Positions 1-9,311 of a stretch of DNA of 64,000 bases are shown here, in pieces. Within the stretch, counting starts at the first letter, position 1; each line of letters opens with the position of its first letter. The stretch is from UBA7330 sp043554545 (GTDB taxonomy: Bacteria; Bacteroidota; Bacteroidia; Cytophagales; Cyclobacteriaceae): positions 930,001 to 994,000 of the forward strand of contig CP121337.1 in NCBI GenBank assembly GCA_043554545.1, in the 5' to 3' direction. The notes under the pieces are model-generated. The model worked only from the letters and a program-made list of their open reading frames with translations, had not been told where the DNA came from and did no database searches. Made by a program: the position numbers and the translations under genes.

Positions 1-2
1 AT

Positions 3-71
3 GGTCATTCATGGAATGATGTTGATAACACGGATGACTACACGAATAGCCAGGGCCTGAACTTAGACTAG
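3..71 (+). CDS. possible 3' end of a truncated plus-strand gene
   Basis: Frame 3 stays open from the left edge to a TAG at 69-71. It encodes about 22 residues rich in Asp and Asn (HSWNDVDNTDDYTNSQGLNLD at the end), which looks like an ordinary acidic C-terminus. The other two plus frames close earlier, at 60 and 18. The stop overlaps that of the minus-strand gene in the palindrome CTAG, a tail-to-tail arrangement seen again elsewhere in this window. The stretch is too short to assign to a family, and chance cannot be excluded. Confidence 0.35.
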   Translation, partial: GHSWNDVDNTDDYTNSQGLNLD

Positions 72-1120
72 CTATTCATAAACTCCTGCAATCTCGGGTA
101 GATTTCATCTTCTGACATGCGGTCCATGGGATGCTTAAAACCGAATGAGGATATGATAGGGATATTACCTTTCATGCCCTTGTCCTTAGCACCTTTTGCA
201 AGCCTTACCACATCAATCATGACACCGGCACTATTTGGACTGTCTTCTACCTTTAGTTTGAGTTCAATCTCAATTTTTTGATCTCCAAATTGTCTGCCGT
301 TGATATTGATATAGCAAATTTTGGTGTCTTTTAAGTGAGGGATATAATCGCTTGGCCCAATTCTGATTGGGGGAATTTCGTCCTCCTTAAAAAGGGAGTT
401 AACGGCCGTGGTCTTTGAAATTCGTTTATTGATTAATCTCCCTTCATCAATCATGTTTTCGAAATCGGTATTTCCACCCACATTTAGTTGGTACATGTCT
501 TCAATTACGATTCCTCTTTTCAGCAAACTTTCAACCAAGATTCTATTGGTATAAGTAGCTCCAATCTGTGCCTTAATATCATCTCCAATACAAACTAAAC
601 CTGCATCAGCAAATTTATTACTCCATTCTTGTGTAGAACAAACAAAAACTGGCATCGCATTGATGAATCCAACACCTGCATCCAGGGCTTTTTGTGCATA
701 GAATCTAACAGCTTCTTCGCTCCCTACCGGTAAATAGCAAATTACGAAATCAGCTCCTAAAGATTTGAAATATTCAGTAACGTCAACACTTTTTTGATTT
801 TCATCTACCTGAAAAGAATCCGTCATGTGGTCAGCAACGCCATCAAGGACTTCTCCTTTAACCACTTCGACTCCTAATTTTGGTACCTCAGAAAACTTCA
901 CAGCGCAATTTGGCTCAGTAAAAAGCGCTTCAGAAACATCTTTTCCTATTTTACGCTTATCTACATCTATTGCTCCTACGACTTTTACATCTCCAATTTG
1001 GTACCCAAATATGCTTTTACCAATAAATCCTGTGGTGTGACTTTTATCTTTGTAATATTCAATTCCTTGAATAAATGAGGATGCGCAATTTCCTAAACCA
1101 ACAATAGCAATCTTGATCAT
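68..1120 (-). CDS. myo-inositol-1-phosphate synthase
   Basis: This 350-residue NAD-dependent enzyme would convert glucose-6-phosphate to myo-inositol-1-phosphate in the cytoplasm, the first step toward inositol lipids or other inositol compounds. The N-terminus MIKIAIVGLGNCASSFIQG is the Rossmann signature of the prokaryotic family. The length is close to the short bacterial/archaeal form rather than the roughly 510-residue eukaryotic one. I chose the ATG at 1120 because the motif begins right after it; an open extension to 1153 adds an unrelated stretch. It lies 93 bp downstream of the Anbu cassette on the same strand and could be transcribed separately. Inositol-lipid synthesis starting from this enzyme is known in Bacteroides. 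No phosphatidylinositol-phosphate synthase gene is visible here, but the left edge cuts the context. Confidence 0.88.
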   Translation of the reverse strand: MIKIAIVGLGNCASSFIQGIEYYKDKSHTTGFIGKSIFGYQIGDVKVVGAIDVDKRKIGKDVSEALFTEPNCAVKFSEVPKLGVEVVKGEVLDGVADHMTDSFQVDENQKSVDVTEYFKSLGADFVICYLPVGSEEAVRFYAQKALDAGVGFINAMPVFVCSTQEWSNKFADAGLVCIGDDIKAQIGATYTNRILVESLLKRGIVIEDMYQLNVGGNTDFENMIDEGRLINKRISKTTAVNSLFKEDEIPPIRIGPSDYIPHLKDTKICYININGRQFGDQKIEIELKLKVEDSPNSAGVMIDVVRLAKGAKDKGMKGNIPIISSFGFKHPMDRMSEDEIYPRLQEFMNS

Positions 1121-1213
1121 GATATGTTTTTTTGACGTCGTGAAAATAAGCAAAAACTAGATGCTTATTGAAAGGCCATTGAATTTAAATTATTATTTGA
1201 CATGAAGTCAAAT

Positions 1214-2035
1214 CTATTTTTTATTTACAATACTTACGTCAAAAGTAAGGTTAGAATGAGCCTGTCCTCTATAAGCTCCTTGCACAGGAAAAGTATTTGA
1301 AGGGTGATAACTAGCTACAATGGGAACATAAAGATTAGTCGCCAGTATTCCTGCGCTCGGGTCTAAGCCTATCCACCCAGCTCCCGGAACCCAGGCCTCT
1401 ACCCAGGCATGTAGTTCATGACCTTCACCAAGTTCAGTATTGAAGGCATACCCACTAACAAATCTGCTTGGAATATTTTTATGGCGTAGCATGTTGATCA
1501 TCATCCATGATAAATCTCTACAACTTGCTTTTTTGGCGGCAAAACAAGTTTCTGGATCCATGAGGTCCTCTTCATATCTGGATTCATGATCCCACTGGTC
1601 ATTGACTTCTTTATTCAAATAGGTAAGAAATGTAATTAGATTTTGGTCACTTGCTTCCATCAGCTCCTCGACCCAAGCTATGATGGAGTTCGAGAGTATT
1701 TCATTTTCAAGGAATATATCAAGTGCTTTATTGTGTTTGGTTTTTTTTGATATTTCTTCAAGGAAATTGAAGGGATTAATTTCTTCTGTTTCAATTTCCA
1801 TCTTTGCGGTGATGATAATTTTTTCCTGAAGGTCATTAAACCAGCATTGATGATAAAGGTTGCCTTCTGCGTCAATTCGCTGACCGAGTCCAGAACTGGA
1901 AGGTTCAACCTTTAATTCAAAATTATTTAAGGTTAAGTAGTTTCTGGGAAGCGGATAAAAATAAAGGTGTTGGGGTTCTACAAATACTTTCTGACTATAT
2001 TCATAAGTTGTCTTATGTATGATTTTAAGCTTCAT
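1214..2035 (-). CDS. transglutaminase-like cysteine peptidase of the Anbu cassette
   Basis: The 273-residue protein has an N-terminal beta-rich domain of the bacterial transglutaminase-associated type (residues about 1-85, starting MKLKIIHKTTYEY). A transglutaminase core follows. The catalytic Cys lies in KASCRDLSWMM, the His in ELHAWVEAWVPG, and the Asp in GWIGLDPSAG, giving a complete Cys-His-Asp triad. No signal peptide is visible, so it is probably cytoplasmic. Its ATG at 2033-2035 lies inside the end of the Anbu gene (11 bp overlap), which indicates translational coupling. In this conserved neighbourhood the family is predicted to cleave peptide or isopeptide bonds made by the partner ATP-grasp enzyme; that role is inference from published comparative genomics, not from this sequence. 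Confidence 0.87.
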   Translation of the reverse strand: MKLKIIHKTTYEYSQKVFVEPQHLYFYPLPRNYLTLNNFELKVEPSSSGLGQRIDAEGNLYHQCWFNDLQEKIIITAKMEIETEEINPFNFLEEISKKTKHNKALDIFLENEILSNSIIAWVEELMEASDQNLITFLTYLNKEVNDQWDHESRYEEDLMDPETCFAAKKASCRDLSWMMINMLRHKNIPSRFVSGYAFNTELGEGHELHAWVEAWVPGAGWIGLDPSAGILATNLYVPIVASYHPSNTFPVQGAYRGQAHSNLTFDVSIVNKK

Positions 2036-2783
2036 GTTTTATTGTTATACTCATGGGTGCATGCGGGTCTTCAAATGCTTTTTGAAGTGCTTCCGTTGGA
2101 AGTTTGTCAATGCCGTCTTTTAATTGAGTATTCCAAAACTCAGAAATGTGACCTAAGTCCTTTTCAAAGAAACGATGTTCAATCATGTTAAACGTATCTT
2201 TCTTTAGAATAACGGTATCAATTGGGTAATCTACATCATTAGCAGAGATTCGTGTAGCATCAAAGGATAAAAAACCGCTTTTCAACCCAAACTCTAACGG
2301 AGAGTCATAATTAATAGATCTTTTGAGGATTGGGTTACCAAAACCAGTATTCCCTATAATCACATATGGAGTTCCTTTTCCTATCTCTATCCAATTACCC
2401 TGTGGATAAAGTAAATATAATTTTGGTTCTTCATCTTTTTCAAGTTGACCACCAACTATAGCGAAAAGGTTGAAATTCAAACCAGCTTCTACAATCGAGG
2501 CCTTATCTTCATCTGCAACCCTTTTTACCTGTTCAGCAAATTTATTTACGGCCTTGTAAAGCTTATTGAAGCTTTCATCATCATCTTCAATAACTTCATT
2601 AAAGTAGGTGATTGCCTTATCTCTCACAGATCTCAATCCCGAAGTCATGATAAAAAAGGAGTGATTTTTTCTTTGTAGGGTAAAAATCTTTTTAGCTACG
2701 GTTGTATCTCTTCCCGAGGTAATTCTGGTATCAGCAAGACCGGCGATTCCATCTTTGCTGAGTATTCCGAGACAATAAGTCAT
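2025..2783 (-). CDS. Anbu-type proteasome-related peptidase
   Basis: This 252-residue protein belongs to the Anbu (ancestral beta subunit, bacterial proteasome homologue) group of Ntn hydrolases. It begins M-T-Y-C-L-G-I; removal of Met would expose the catalytic Thr. The Asp in LADTRITSG and the Lys pair in TVAKKIF match the conserved Thr-Asp-Lys set. There is no leader peptide, so the active residue needs only Met aminopeptidase. The gene overlaps the alpha-E gene by 4 bp (ATGA type) and the transglutaminase gene by 11 bp. Anbu proteins assemble into open helical rings in other bacteria. Proteolytic activity and the native substrate are unsettled for the family. Confidence 0.9.
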   Translation of the reverse strand: MTYCLGILSKDGIAGLADTRITSGRDTTVAKKIFTLQRKNHSFFIMTSGLRSVRDKAITYFNEVIEDDDESFNKLYKAVNKFAEQVKRVADEDKASIVEAGLNFNLFAIVGGQLEKDEEPKLYLLYPQGNWIEIGKGTPYVIIGNTGFGNPILKRSINYDSPLEFGLKSGFLSFDATRISANDVDYPIDTVILKKDTFNMIEHRFFEKDLGHISEFWNTQLKDGIDKLPTEALQKAFEDPHAPMSITIKHEA

Positions 2784-3766
2784 GACTGTGATTGGGATTG
2801 AGTAGTGGATTCGAAGTTGGGTTGAATCTGAAAATATTGGTTATGAATCTCAGATGAAATATCATTCAGCCTAATTTGTAGATTATCCAGATACTCATGT
2901 AACCCAAATTCAAATACATCGGCAATATTGGCATACTCAAGATCAGCTCTAAGATTGCCAATGGCTTTTTCTGCGTTATTTGAATACCCACGACCTTTAT
3001 ATTCTGAAATTTCAAGTAAGCACGATTCTACATTGATCAGACAGAATAAAACTGATCTGGGGAAGTATTTATTCAAAACCAGGTACTCAACAATAGTCTT
3101 TGGCTCAATTTTACCATAAACCCTTCGGTAGGCATTAAATGCACTAACGGATTTTAATAAAGCTGCCCAGTGTAAATAATCTAAAGGCGAGCCAACCTCT
3201 TCAACGGAGGGTAAAAGAAAATGATATTTTACATCTAGTATTCGAGAGGTTTTATCTGCTCTTTCCATGAACTGGCCAAGCCGAGTGAAATACCACCCCT
3301 GAGTCTTTGGCACTGTGTCATGACCTATGCCATTTAATAGTTGGATTTTTTGCTTAATCTCTTTGAAGTAAATTTGAGGATCCTCTTTTTTCCATACTTT
3401 TTTCTTTACCAGAGAGAGTATGTAATGATATAAATCATTTAAAACTTCCCAGGTTTCTTTTGAGATGTTTTCACGGACAATTCTGGCATTTTCTCTCGAT
3501 TTAGTTACACTGGAGATTATGCTGTTTGGATTTTTTTCATCGAATCCCAAAAATTTAATCGCATTTTCTCTGTTAACGGATTTGTATAATGTTAGGAACT
3601 TCTCATAATCTCCGGTCGCCTTCAAGAGAGGTTGCCATTGTTCAGAAATTCCTGGAGGTAAATCCAGTGATAGGTTAAAATTTACTTCGATAAATCTGGC
3701 ATAATTTTCAGCCCTTTCCGTATACCGACCTAACCAAAATAAAGAATCTGCTACTCTGCTTAACAT
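2780..3766 (-). CDS. alpha-E domain protein
   Basis: The 328-residue all-helical protein starts MLSRVADSLFWLGRYTERAEN, the hallmark of the alpha-E (DUF403) family, and repeats a related helix around residues 155-180 (GWYFTRLGQFMERADKTSR). Alpha-E proteins always accompany, or are fused to, circularly permuted ATP-grasp enzymes and are thought to act as a structural or substrate-presenting partner. The C-terminal 20 residues are Gln/Ser-rich and probably disordered. It lies 6 bp after the ATP-grasp gene and overlaps the Anbu start by 4 bp, so the four genes form one tightly coupled minus-strand operon. Confidence 0.88.
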   Translation of the reverse strand: MLSRVADSLFWLGRYTERAENYARFIEVNFNLSLDLPPGISEQWQPLLKATGDYEKFLTLYKSVNRENAIKFLGFDEKNPNSIISSVTKSRENARIVRENISKETWEVLNDLYHYILSLVKKKVWKKEDPQIYFKEIKQKIQLLNGIGHDTVPKTQGWYFTRLGQFMERADKTSRILDVKYHFLLPSVEEVGSPLDYLHWAALLKSVSAFNAYRRVYGKIEPKTIVEYLVLNKYFPRSVLFCLINVESCLLEISEYKGRGYSNNAEKAIGNLRADLEYANIADVFEFGLHEYLDNLQIRLNDISSEIHNQYFQIQPNFESTTQSQSQS

Positions 3767-3772
3767 ATTTTT

Positions 3773-5200
3773 TTAATCAAATAATACCCAGGTATCCTTA
3801 CTACCACCCCCTTGAGAAGAATTCACAACCAATGAATCCTTTACTAATGCTACACGCGTAAGCGCGCCGGGAATCACTTTAATATTGTCACCAAAAAGAA
3901 TATAAGGTCTCAAATCTACATGCCTTGGGGAGACTCCTTTGGCTGTGAGCGTAGGGACTGTGGAGAGCGAAAGTGTTGGCTGGGCAATGTACTTTCTAGG
4001 TTCCGCTTTTACTTTCTTTCTGAATTTTTCATGTTCTTCTTTAGTGGCCTTTGGTCCAATCATCATACCATAACCGCCGGCTGCATTTGTTTCCTTTACA
4101 ACTAGCTTCTCAATATTTTCTAGCACATACTTAAGGTCTTTTTCTTCAGAACATAAATAGGTAGGTACATTTTCAATGATGGGATCTTCATCGAGGTAAT
4201 ATTTGATAATTCTTGGAACATATGCATATACAGCTTTATCATCCGCTACTCCTGTGCCGGGAGCATTGGCTAACGCTACATTGCCTTTTTTATAGGCTTC
4301 AAATATGCCTGGAATACCCAGCATTGAAGTAGGGTTAAAAACTTTTGGGTCAATAAAAGTATCATCGATCCTCCTGTAGATCACATCGACCTTTTCCAGA
4401 CCTTTAGTCGTTTGTTTGTATACGTAGTCATCTTTGACAATTAAATCCTGACCAGTTACTAATTCGACGCCCATTTGCTGTGCTATGTAGGAGTGCTCAA
4501 AGTATGCTGAATTGTAAATCCCTGGCGTTAAAACAACAACGTTTGGGTGTCGATTTTCGCTTAAAAACTGTAGCATATTCAACAGGTTTCCACAATAGTC
4601 AGAAACCGGCTGGACACCCAAGCTAGCAAAGAGGTTTGGAAAAGCCTGTTTGATTATCTCTCGGTTCTCAAGCATATAAGAAACGCCAGAGGGACATCTA
4701 AGATTATCTTCGAGGACAAAAAATCTACCTGATTTGTCACGGACAATGTCACTACCTGTAATATGACACCATATACCTTTAGGAGGAGTCAGTCCCACAC
4801 ATGGTTCGAGGTAATCGCTACTTGACAAAACTAATTCAGCAGGTATGACTTTATCTTTAATGATTTTTCGTTCATTATAGATGTCCTGCAGAAACATATT
4901 GAGTGCAGTTATTCTTTGCTGCAATCCCCGATCAATAATTTCCCACTCTTTTCCACTGATGATTCGTGGAACCAGGTCCAGGTGTAGAATCTTTTCAATT
5001 CCCTTATTGTCGTGATATACATTAAATGTCATACCCATGGATACCTGGGCTTTCTCGGTAGAGTGTTGAAGCTGGTGAATCTTTTTATTGTTAAAAGAAT
5101 TCAGCGATTCTTTAAAAGATTTATAATGAGGTCGGCAATTGCCATTTTCATCCAGCATTTCATCATAATGCTCTTTGTATTCGTAATTATCTGTCAGCAA
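3773..5200 (-). CDS. circularly permuted ATP-grasp peptide ligase-like protein
   Basis: This 475-residue protein matches the circularly permuted ATP-grasp type 2 family. Recognisable landmarks are the N-terminal YDEMLDENGNCRPHY, the RIDDTFIDP block, the Gly-rich KETNAAGGYGMMIGP nucleotide-binding loop and the C-terminal SSQGGGSKDTWVL. Enzymes of this fold join a carboxylate to an amine or thiol using ATP, and this one is predicted to make a peptide-like product. It is the first gene of the Anbu operon. The frame opens with TTG at 5200; upstream it is closed by a stop, and the next ATG is residue 15. I prefer TTG because the residues before the ATG (EYKEHYDEM) look like family sequence. Confidence 0.87.
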   Translation of the reverse strand: MLTDNYEYKEHYDEMLDENGNCRPHYKSFKESLNSFNNKKIHQLQHSTEKAQVSMGMTFNVYHDNKGIEKILHLDLVPRIISGKEWEIIDRGLQQRITALNMFLQDIYNERKIIKDKVIPAELVLSSSDYLEPCVGLTPPKGIWCHITGSDIVRDKSGRFFVLEDNLRCPSGVSYMLENREIIKQAFPNLFASLGVQPVSDYCGNLLNMLQFLSENRHPNVVVLTPGIYNSAYFEHSYIAQQMGVELVTGQDLIVKDDYVYKQTTKGLEKVDVIYRRIDDTFIDPKVFNPTSMLGIPGIFEAYKKGNVALANAPGTGVADDKAVYAYVPRIIKYYLDEDPIIENVPTYLCSEEKDLKYVLENIEKLVVKETNAAGGYGMMIGPKATKEEHEKFRKKVKAEPRKYIAQPTLSLSTVPTLTAKGVSPRHVDLRPYILFGDNIKVIPGALTRVALVKDSLVVNSSQGGGSKDTWVLFD

Positions 5201-5244
5201 TTTCTGTTAGATTAACTTTACTGGAAATATACAGGAAAATATGA

Positions 5245-5271
5245 AATTTTTAAGGGTTTACCCTAAAAATT
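5245..5271. repeat. A/T-rich hairpin between valS and the Anbu operon
   Basis: An 11-bp inverted repeat (AATTTTTAAGGG at 5245-5256 with CCCTAAAAATT at 5261-5271, one bulged A, 4-nt loop) sits in the 142-bp gap downstream of valS and upstream of the ATP-grasp gene. It could be a weak valS terminator or an operator for the Anbu operon. Only three G-C pairs support the stem and no clear U-tract follows. Confidence 0.4.
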
Positions 5272-5342
5272 GATAATTAAAACAGTTTTTTTAGAAATAT
5301 TAGCGAAAAATACAGTGTTTTTTTAAAAAGTAATAATCATTT

Positions 5343-8027
5343 CTAATTCAAGGTTGATAGGCTTGCTTCAAGAGCCTTAATTTTGGCTTCAGCATCTTCC
5401 TTCTTTTTCTTTTCTATCTCAACAACTTTTTCGGGGGCTCCTTCAACGAATTTTTTATTGGAAAGCTTTTTTTCTACTGAGATAAGAAATCCTTTCACGT
5501 ACTTCAACTCTTCTTCTAGTTTTATCCGTTCAGATTCAACATCAACCAATGCTATAACTGGTAGAAATAACTCGTCTGATTGATAGACAAAGCTGATGCA
5601 ATTTTCAGGTTTTTCTTCTACAAAATGCATCGTAGATAGGTTGGCCATTTTCTTTATCGATAATTCGATTTTCTTGTATCTGTCTTTATTATTTGTCTTT
5701 ATGTGTAACGCTAATTCTTCTTTTGGTGAAAGTCCTTTTTCACTTCTTATATTCCTTATTTGACCAGTTAAATCAAATAGCAATTTGGCTTCATCCAATG
5801 GATCTTTCTGATACCCTTTTTGTTGATTTTCAGGCCAACCAGATATAATTAGATAGTTATCCTCTTCACTTTTGATGCCATCCCAAATTTCTTCTGAAAT
5901 AAAAGGCATAAAGGGGTGCAAAATCCTCATCAACGTTCTAAATAGATTAATGGTATGGTCATAGGTCTCTCGATCTATTGGAGAACCATAAGGGGGTTTA
6001 ATCCACTCTAAATACCAGCTGCAGAAATCATTCCATATTAGTTTGTATGTTGACATTAAGGCGTCTGAAATACGATAATTTGTGAAATGAATTTCAATTT
6101 CTTCTAATGCTTGATGGAGCCTTACTTCAAACCATTTTACTGCCTGATTATTAACTTCATTAATAGGCTTATCGACGATTTCCCACCCCTTAATTAACCT
6201 GTAGGCATTCCAGATTTTGTTTGCAAAGTTCCTGCCTTGCTCTACCAGTTTCTCGTCAAACAATAAATCATTTCCTGCAGGAGAAGAAAAAAGCATTCCC
6301 GTTCTAACGCCGTCCGCTCCATAACTCTTAATTAATTCCAGTGGGTCAGGGGAGTTGCCTAAGGATTTAGACATTTTTCTCCGTTGCTTATCGCGAACGA
6401 TTCCAGTTAGGTAAACATCTTCAAATGGCTTTTTGCCTGTGTATTCATATCCGGCTATGATCATCCTGGCAACCCAGAAAAATAAAATTTCAGGAGCTGT
6501 TACCAGTACTTTTGTAGGATAAAAATAGTCTAATTCTTTATTTGCTTCTTTCTTAATGCTTCCTGATGCATGATCAAAATAACCATCTTCAAATCCTTTG
6601 AATGAGGTAATTGGAAACAACCAGGAAGATGCCCAGGTGTCTAGTACATCCTCATCCTGTTTCAGGTCATCAAGCTTAAGGTTTTGATTACCAGACTTTT
6701 CTTTAGCGAGAGCCAGGGCGGTTTCAATATCCTCAGCTACGACGTAATCATCTTCTTCCGTTCCATAGTAATAGGCTGGAATTCGTTGACCCCACCACAG
6801 TTGGCGGGAAATACACCAATCCCTTACATTTTCCATCCAATGGTTGTAAGTGCTTTTAAACTTTGAGGGATAAAGCTTCACCTCATCGTTCATTACCACT
6901 TGATGGGCCTTTTTGGATATCTCTTTCATCTTGATAAACCATTGCAAAGACAACTTTGGCTCAATCACACTGTTTGTTCGTTCAGATCTTCCAATTCTGG
7001 TCACCATCTGCTCCTCCTTAATCAATAAGTTTTCAGCAGCAAGATCTTTAATGATCTCCTTCCGAACTTTGAAACGGTCTTTTCCGACGTATTTAGGCAC
7101 TTCACATTTTTCATTGATAGTTCCATCTAAGTTGATGGTATCAATCACTTCTAGTTCGTGACGCACTCCAATTTCGTAGTCATTGATGTCATGAGCAGGG
7201 GTAACTTTTAGACATCCTGTACCAAAATCTAATTCAACATAGCTATCTGCGATGATGGGAATAGGTCTATTAATAAATGGGACTAAAGCTTTTTTACCAA
7301 CCAGATGGGTATATCTTTTATCTTTTGGATTTACGGCAATTGCTGCATCTCCGAGAATTGTTTCAGGCCTTACTGTTGCAATGGTGATTGATTCGTCACT
7401 TCCTTCAATGGCATATTTCACATGGTATAAAGAAACTGTTTCCCCTTCTTCCTTATAAATAACCTCTTCGTTTGAAAGAGCAGTTTGCGCTTCACAGTCC
7501 CAATTAATCATCCGAAGTCCTCGGTAGATATATTTCTTCTTGTAGAGATCAACAAAAACCCTGATTACCGCCCTGTAGTAATCATCATCCATTGTAAATA
7601 CTGTTCTGTCCCAATCACAGGAAGCACCAAGCTTCTTTAACTGCTCAAGTATGATACCACCATATTTTTCCTTCCACTCCCAGGCATAACTTAGAAATTC
7701 ATCTCTTGATAAATCGCTTTTTTTAATGCCTTTTCCCCTTAACATCTGAACAACCTTGGCTTCCGTAGCGATAGAAGCATGATCGGTACCAGGAACCCAA
7801 CAAGCCTCTTTCCCTTCCATACGAGCTTTACGGATAAGAACATCCTGGATGGTGTTATTGAGCATATGACCCATATGAAGGACACCTGTCACATTAGGTG
7901 GTGGTATGATGATGGTGTATGGTTCTTTATCAGGATTAACTTTAGCTTTGAAAAATCCCTGATCCTTCCATAATTTATACCACTTATCTTCTTTTTCTGA
8001 CGGGCTATATTTCGCTTCAATACTCAT
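5343..8027 (-). CDS. valS: valine--tRNA ligase
   Basis: The 894-residue class I aminoacyl-tRNA synthetase charges tRNA-Val. The HIGH-type motif is HMGH at residues 51-54 within PPPNVTGVLHMGHM. The editing domain occupies the middle of the first half. The KMSKS motif appears in RRKMSKSLGNSPDP near residue 550. The C-terminus carries the valine-specific anticodon-binding domain and the Lys/Glu-rich coiled-coil arm (last 70 residues). Length is normal for the family (about 880-950). It is monocistronic, flanked by a divergent MFS gene and by the Anbu operon. Confidence 0.97.
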   Translation of the reverse strand: MSIEAKYSPSEKEDKWYKLWKDQGFFKAKVNPDKEPYTIIIPPPNVTGVLHMGHMLNNTIQDVLIRKARMEGKEACWVPGTDHASIATEAKVVQMLRGKGIKKSDLSRDEFLSYAWEWKEKYGGIILEQLKKLGASCDWDRTVFTMDDDYYRAVIRVFVDLYKKKYIYRGLRMINWDCEAQTALSNEEVIYKEEGETVSLYHVKYAIEGSDESITIATVRPETILGDAAIAVNPKDKRYTHLVGKKALVPFINRPIPIIADSYVELDFGTGCLKVTPAHDINDYEIGVRHELEVIDTINLDGTINEKCEVPKYVGKDRFKVRKEIIKDLAAENLLIKEEQMVTRIGRSERTNSVIEPKLSLQWFIKMKEISKKAHQVVMNDEVKLYPSKFKSTYNHWMENVRDWCISRQLWWGQRIPAYYYGTEEDDYVVAEDIETALALAKEKSGNQNLKLDDLKQDEDVLDTWASSWLFPITSFKGFEDGYFDHASGSIKKEANKELDYFYPTKVLVTAPEILFFWVARMIIAGYEYTGKKPFEDVYLTGIVRDKQRRKMSKSLGNSPDPLELIKSYGADGVRTGMLFSSPAGNDLLFDEKLVEQGRNFANKIWNAYRLIKGWEIVDKPINEVNNQAVKWFEVRLHQALEEIEIHFTNYRISDALMSTYKLIWNDFCSWYLEWIKPPYGSPIDRETYDHTINLFRTLMRILHPFMPFISEEIWDGIKSEEDNYLIISGWPENQQKGYQKDPLDEAKLLFDLTGQIRNIRSEKGLSPKEELALHIKTNNKDRYKKIELSIKKMANLSTMHFVEEKPENCISFVYQSDELFLPVIALVDVESERIKLEEELKYVKGFLISVEKKLSNKKFVEGAPEKVVEIEKKKKEDAEAKIKALEASLSTLN

Positions 8028-8052
8028 TTTAATTATCCTGATTTTCAGTGGG

Positions 8053-8086
8053 CAAATCTAGTTTTTTTAAATAATAACGCCAGCAA
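8053..8086 (-). promoter_or_regulatory. candidate Bacteroidota promoter for valS
   Basis: Read on the minus strand, TAGATTTG (8053-8060) fits the Bacteroidota -7 consensus TAnnTTTG. A TTG (plus-strand CAA 8084-8086) lies 23 bp upstream, at the long end of the accepted spacing. Transcription would start about 20 nt before the valS ATG. Confidence 0.45.
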
Positions 8087-8194
8087 AAGGAGTCGGATTG
8101 ACGATCAGATATGAAATTTGTTTTTTATTTGTAAACAAAGAATATAACCACCACTTTAGTATCTAAGTTATATCACCGCTAACATGATATTTAA

Positions 8195-9301
8195 ATGGAA
8201 CAACAAACATTGGAAGATTCAAGGTCGCTGAAATGGAGGGAAGTATACAGTTTGGCAGCGCTAAATGTTGCAGTTGTCATTAGCTGGATAGCTTATCACG
8301 AATATCAGCCATATTTAATTGAAAGTTTTAAGCTACAGGACCTAACAGATTTCTTGATTATAACAAAGGCGATAGTATTGGTAGTGGTGCCTCCTGTAGC
8401 GGGGCTTTTGGCAGATCGAATCATGAGAAAAAGCGGTAAGTTTTTTATTGTTTTCACTGTAGGTATCGGAGCCACAGCAATGATATTTATGGTTGTTGCA
8501 ACTATTATTGGCGCAGGACCACTTAGTAATATTCAATCTGCTTTGCCAATTATGGTTGTATTGTGGTTGGTTTCTATGAACTTGTTTGTTAGTCCTGCAA
8601 ATTCTATGATCGAAGCATTTGCACCGGTTCAAAAACTACCTGTCGTCATGGGCTTTCTCTTCCTTACAACTGAGATGGTATATGCTTTAGAACCCTTAGT
8701 CGTCCAGCTTGTTCATTTTTTTGGTGATACCTTAACATTTATAGTAGGAGGGATCCTTATCAGTGGGACGGGGTTTCTATTTCATCAGGTTTCTTCTGAT
8801 GAAGTATTAGCAAGGAAAAAGGAATTACTAAGCCTACCCTCAAAAAGCCTTGGAGTAGCTGGTTTCATAACGATCATAATTATTGGACTTCAGTTAGGGC
8901 TTGGAAAAGGACTTCTGGTGGAGTTCTTTCCTGAAAATATTGGATCTAAATTCCCTGAGTTCTCTAATCAAGCGAATTTCATCACATTTGGATTGCTGGG
9001 ATTTGCTGCTGTTGTTGCATTTTTTGCAGGAAGGATCGTTCAGTACATTAAATTGGAAAAGGTTTTAGTAGTTGCCTTTATTATCCAGTTTATTGGAATT
9101 GCAATTATTATATTTTCAAATTCCTTTTATATCTCTTTAGCAGGTGCTGTAGTTACAGCAGGCGCTTTTAGCTTCATTAATGTAAGTGGCTTACCCTATG
9201 CGCTAAAGCATCTTTCAGTAAAACACATTACTTATGGAGTTGGGATCTACATAGGTTCAACTGAAGTGGCTGGAGGAATCCTGGAATACCTCTTGAGGTA
9301 A
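8195..9301 (+). CDS. MFS-type membrane transporter
   Basis: This 368-residue, very hydrophobic protein has about eleven or twelve predicted membrane helices. It has an MFS-like loop after the second or third helix (GLLADRIMRKSGKF, resembling the Gly-x-x-x-Asp-Arg family motif). It is a little shorter than the usual 400-450 residues. Nothing in the sequence identifies the substrate. It diverges from valS and converges with the epimerase gene, with only 10 bp between the two stop codons and no terminator hairpin visible, so it appears to be a single-gene unit. Confidence 0.7.
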   Translation: MEQQTLEDSRSLKWREVYSLAALNVAVVISWIAYHEYQPYLIESFKLQDLTDFLIITKAIVLVVVPPVAGLLADRIMRKSGKFFIVFTVGIGATAMIFMVVATIIGAGPLSNIQSALPIMVVLWLVSMNLFVSPANSMIEAFAPVQKLPVVMGFLFLTTEMVYALEPLVVQLVHFFGDTLTFIVGGILISGTGFLFHQVSSDEVLARKKELLSLPSKSLGVAGFITIIIIGLQLGLGKGLLVEFFPENIGSKFPEFSNQANFITFGLLGFAAVVAFFAGRIVQYIKLEKVLVVAFIIQFIGIAIIIFSNSFYISLAGAVVTAGAFSFINVSGLPYALKHLSVKHITYGVGIYIGSTEVAGGILEYLLR

Positions 9302-9311
9302 TCAAACCATA

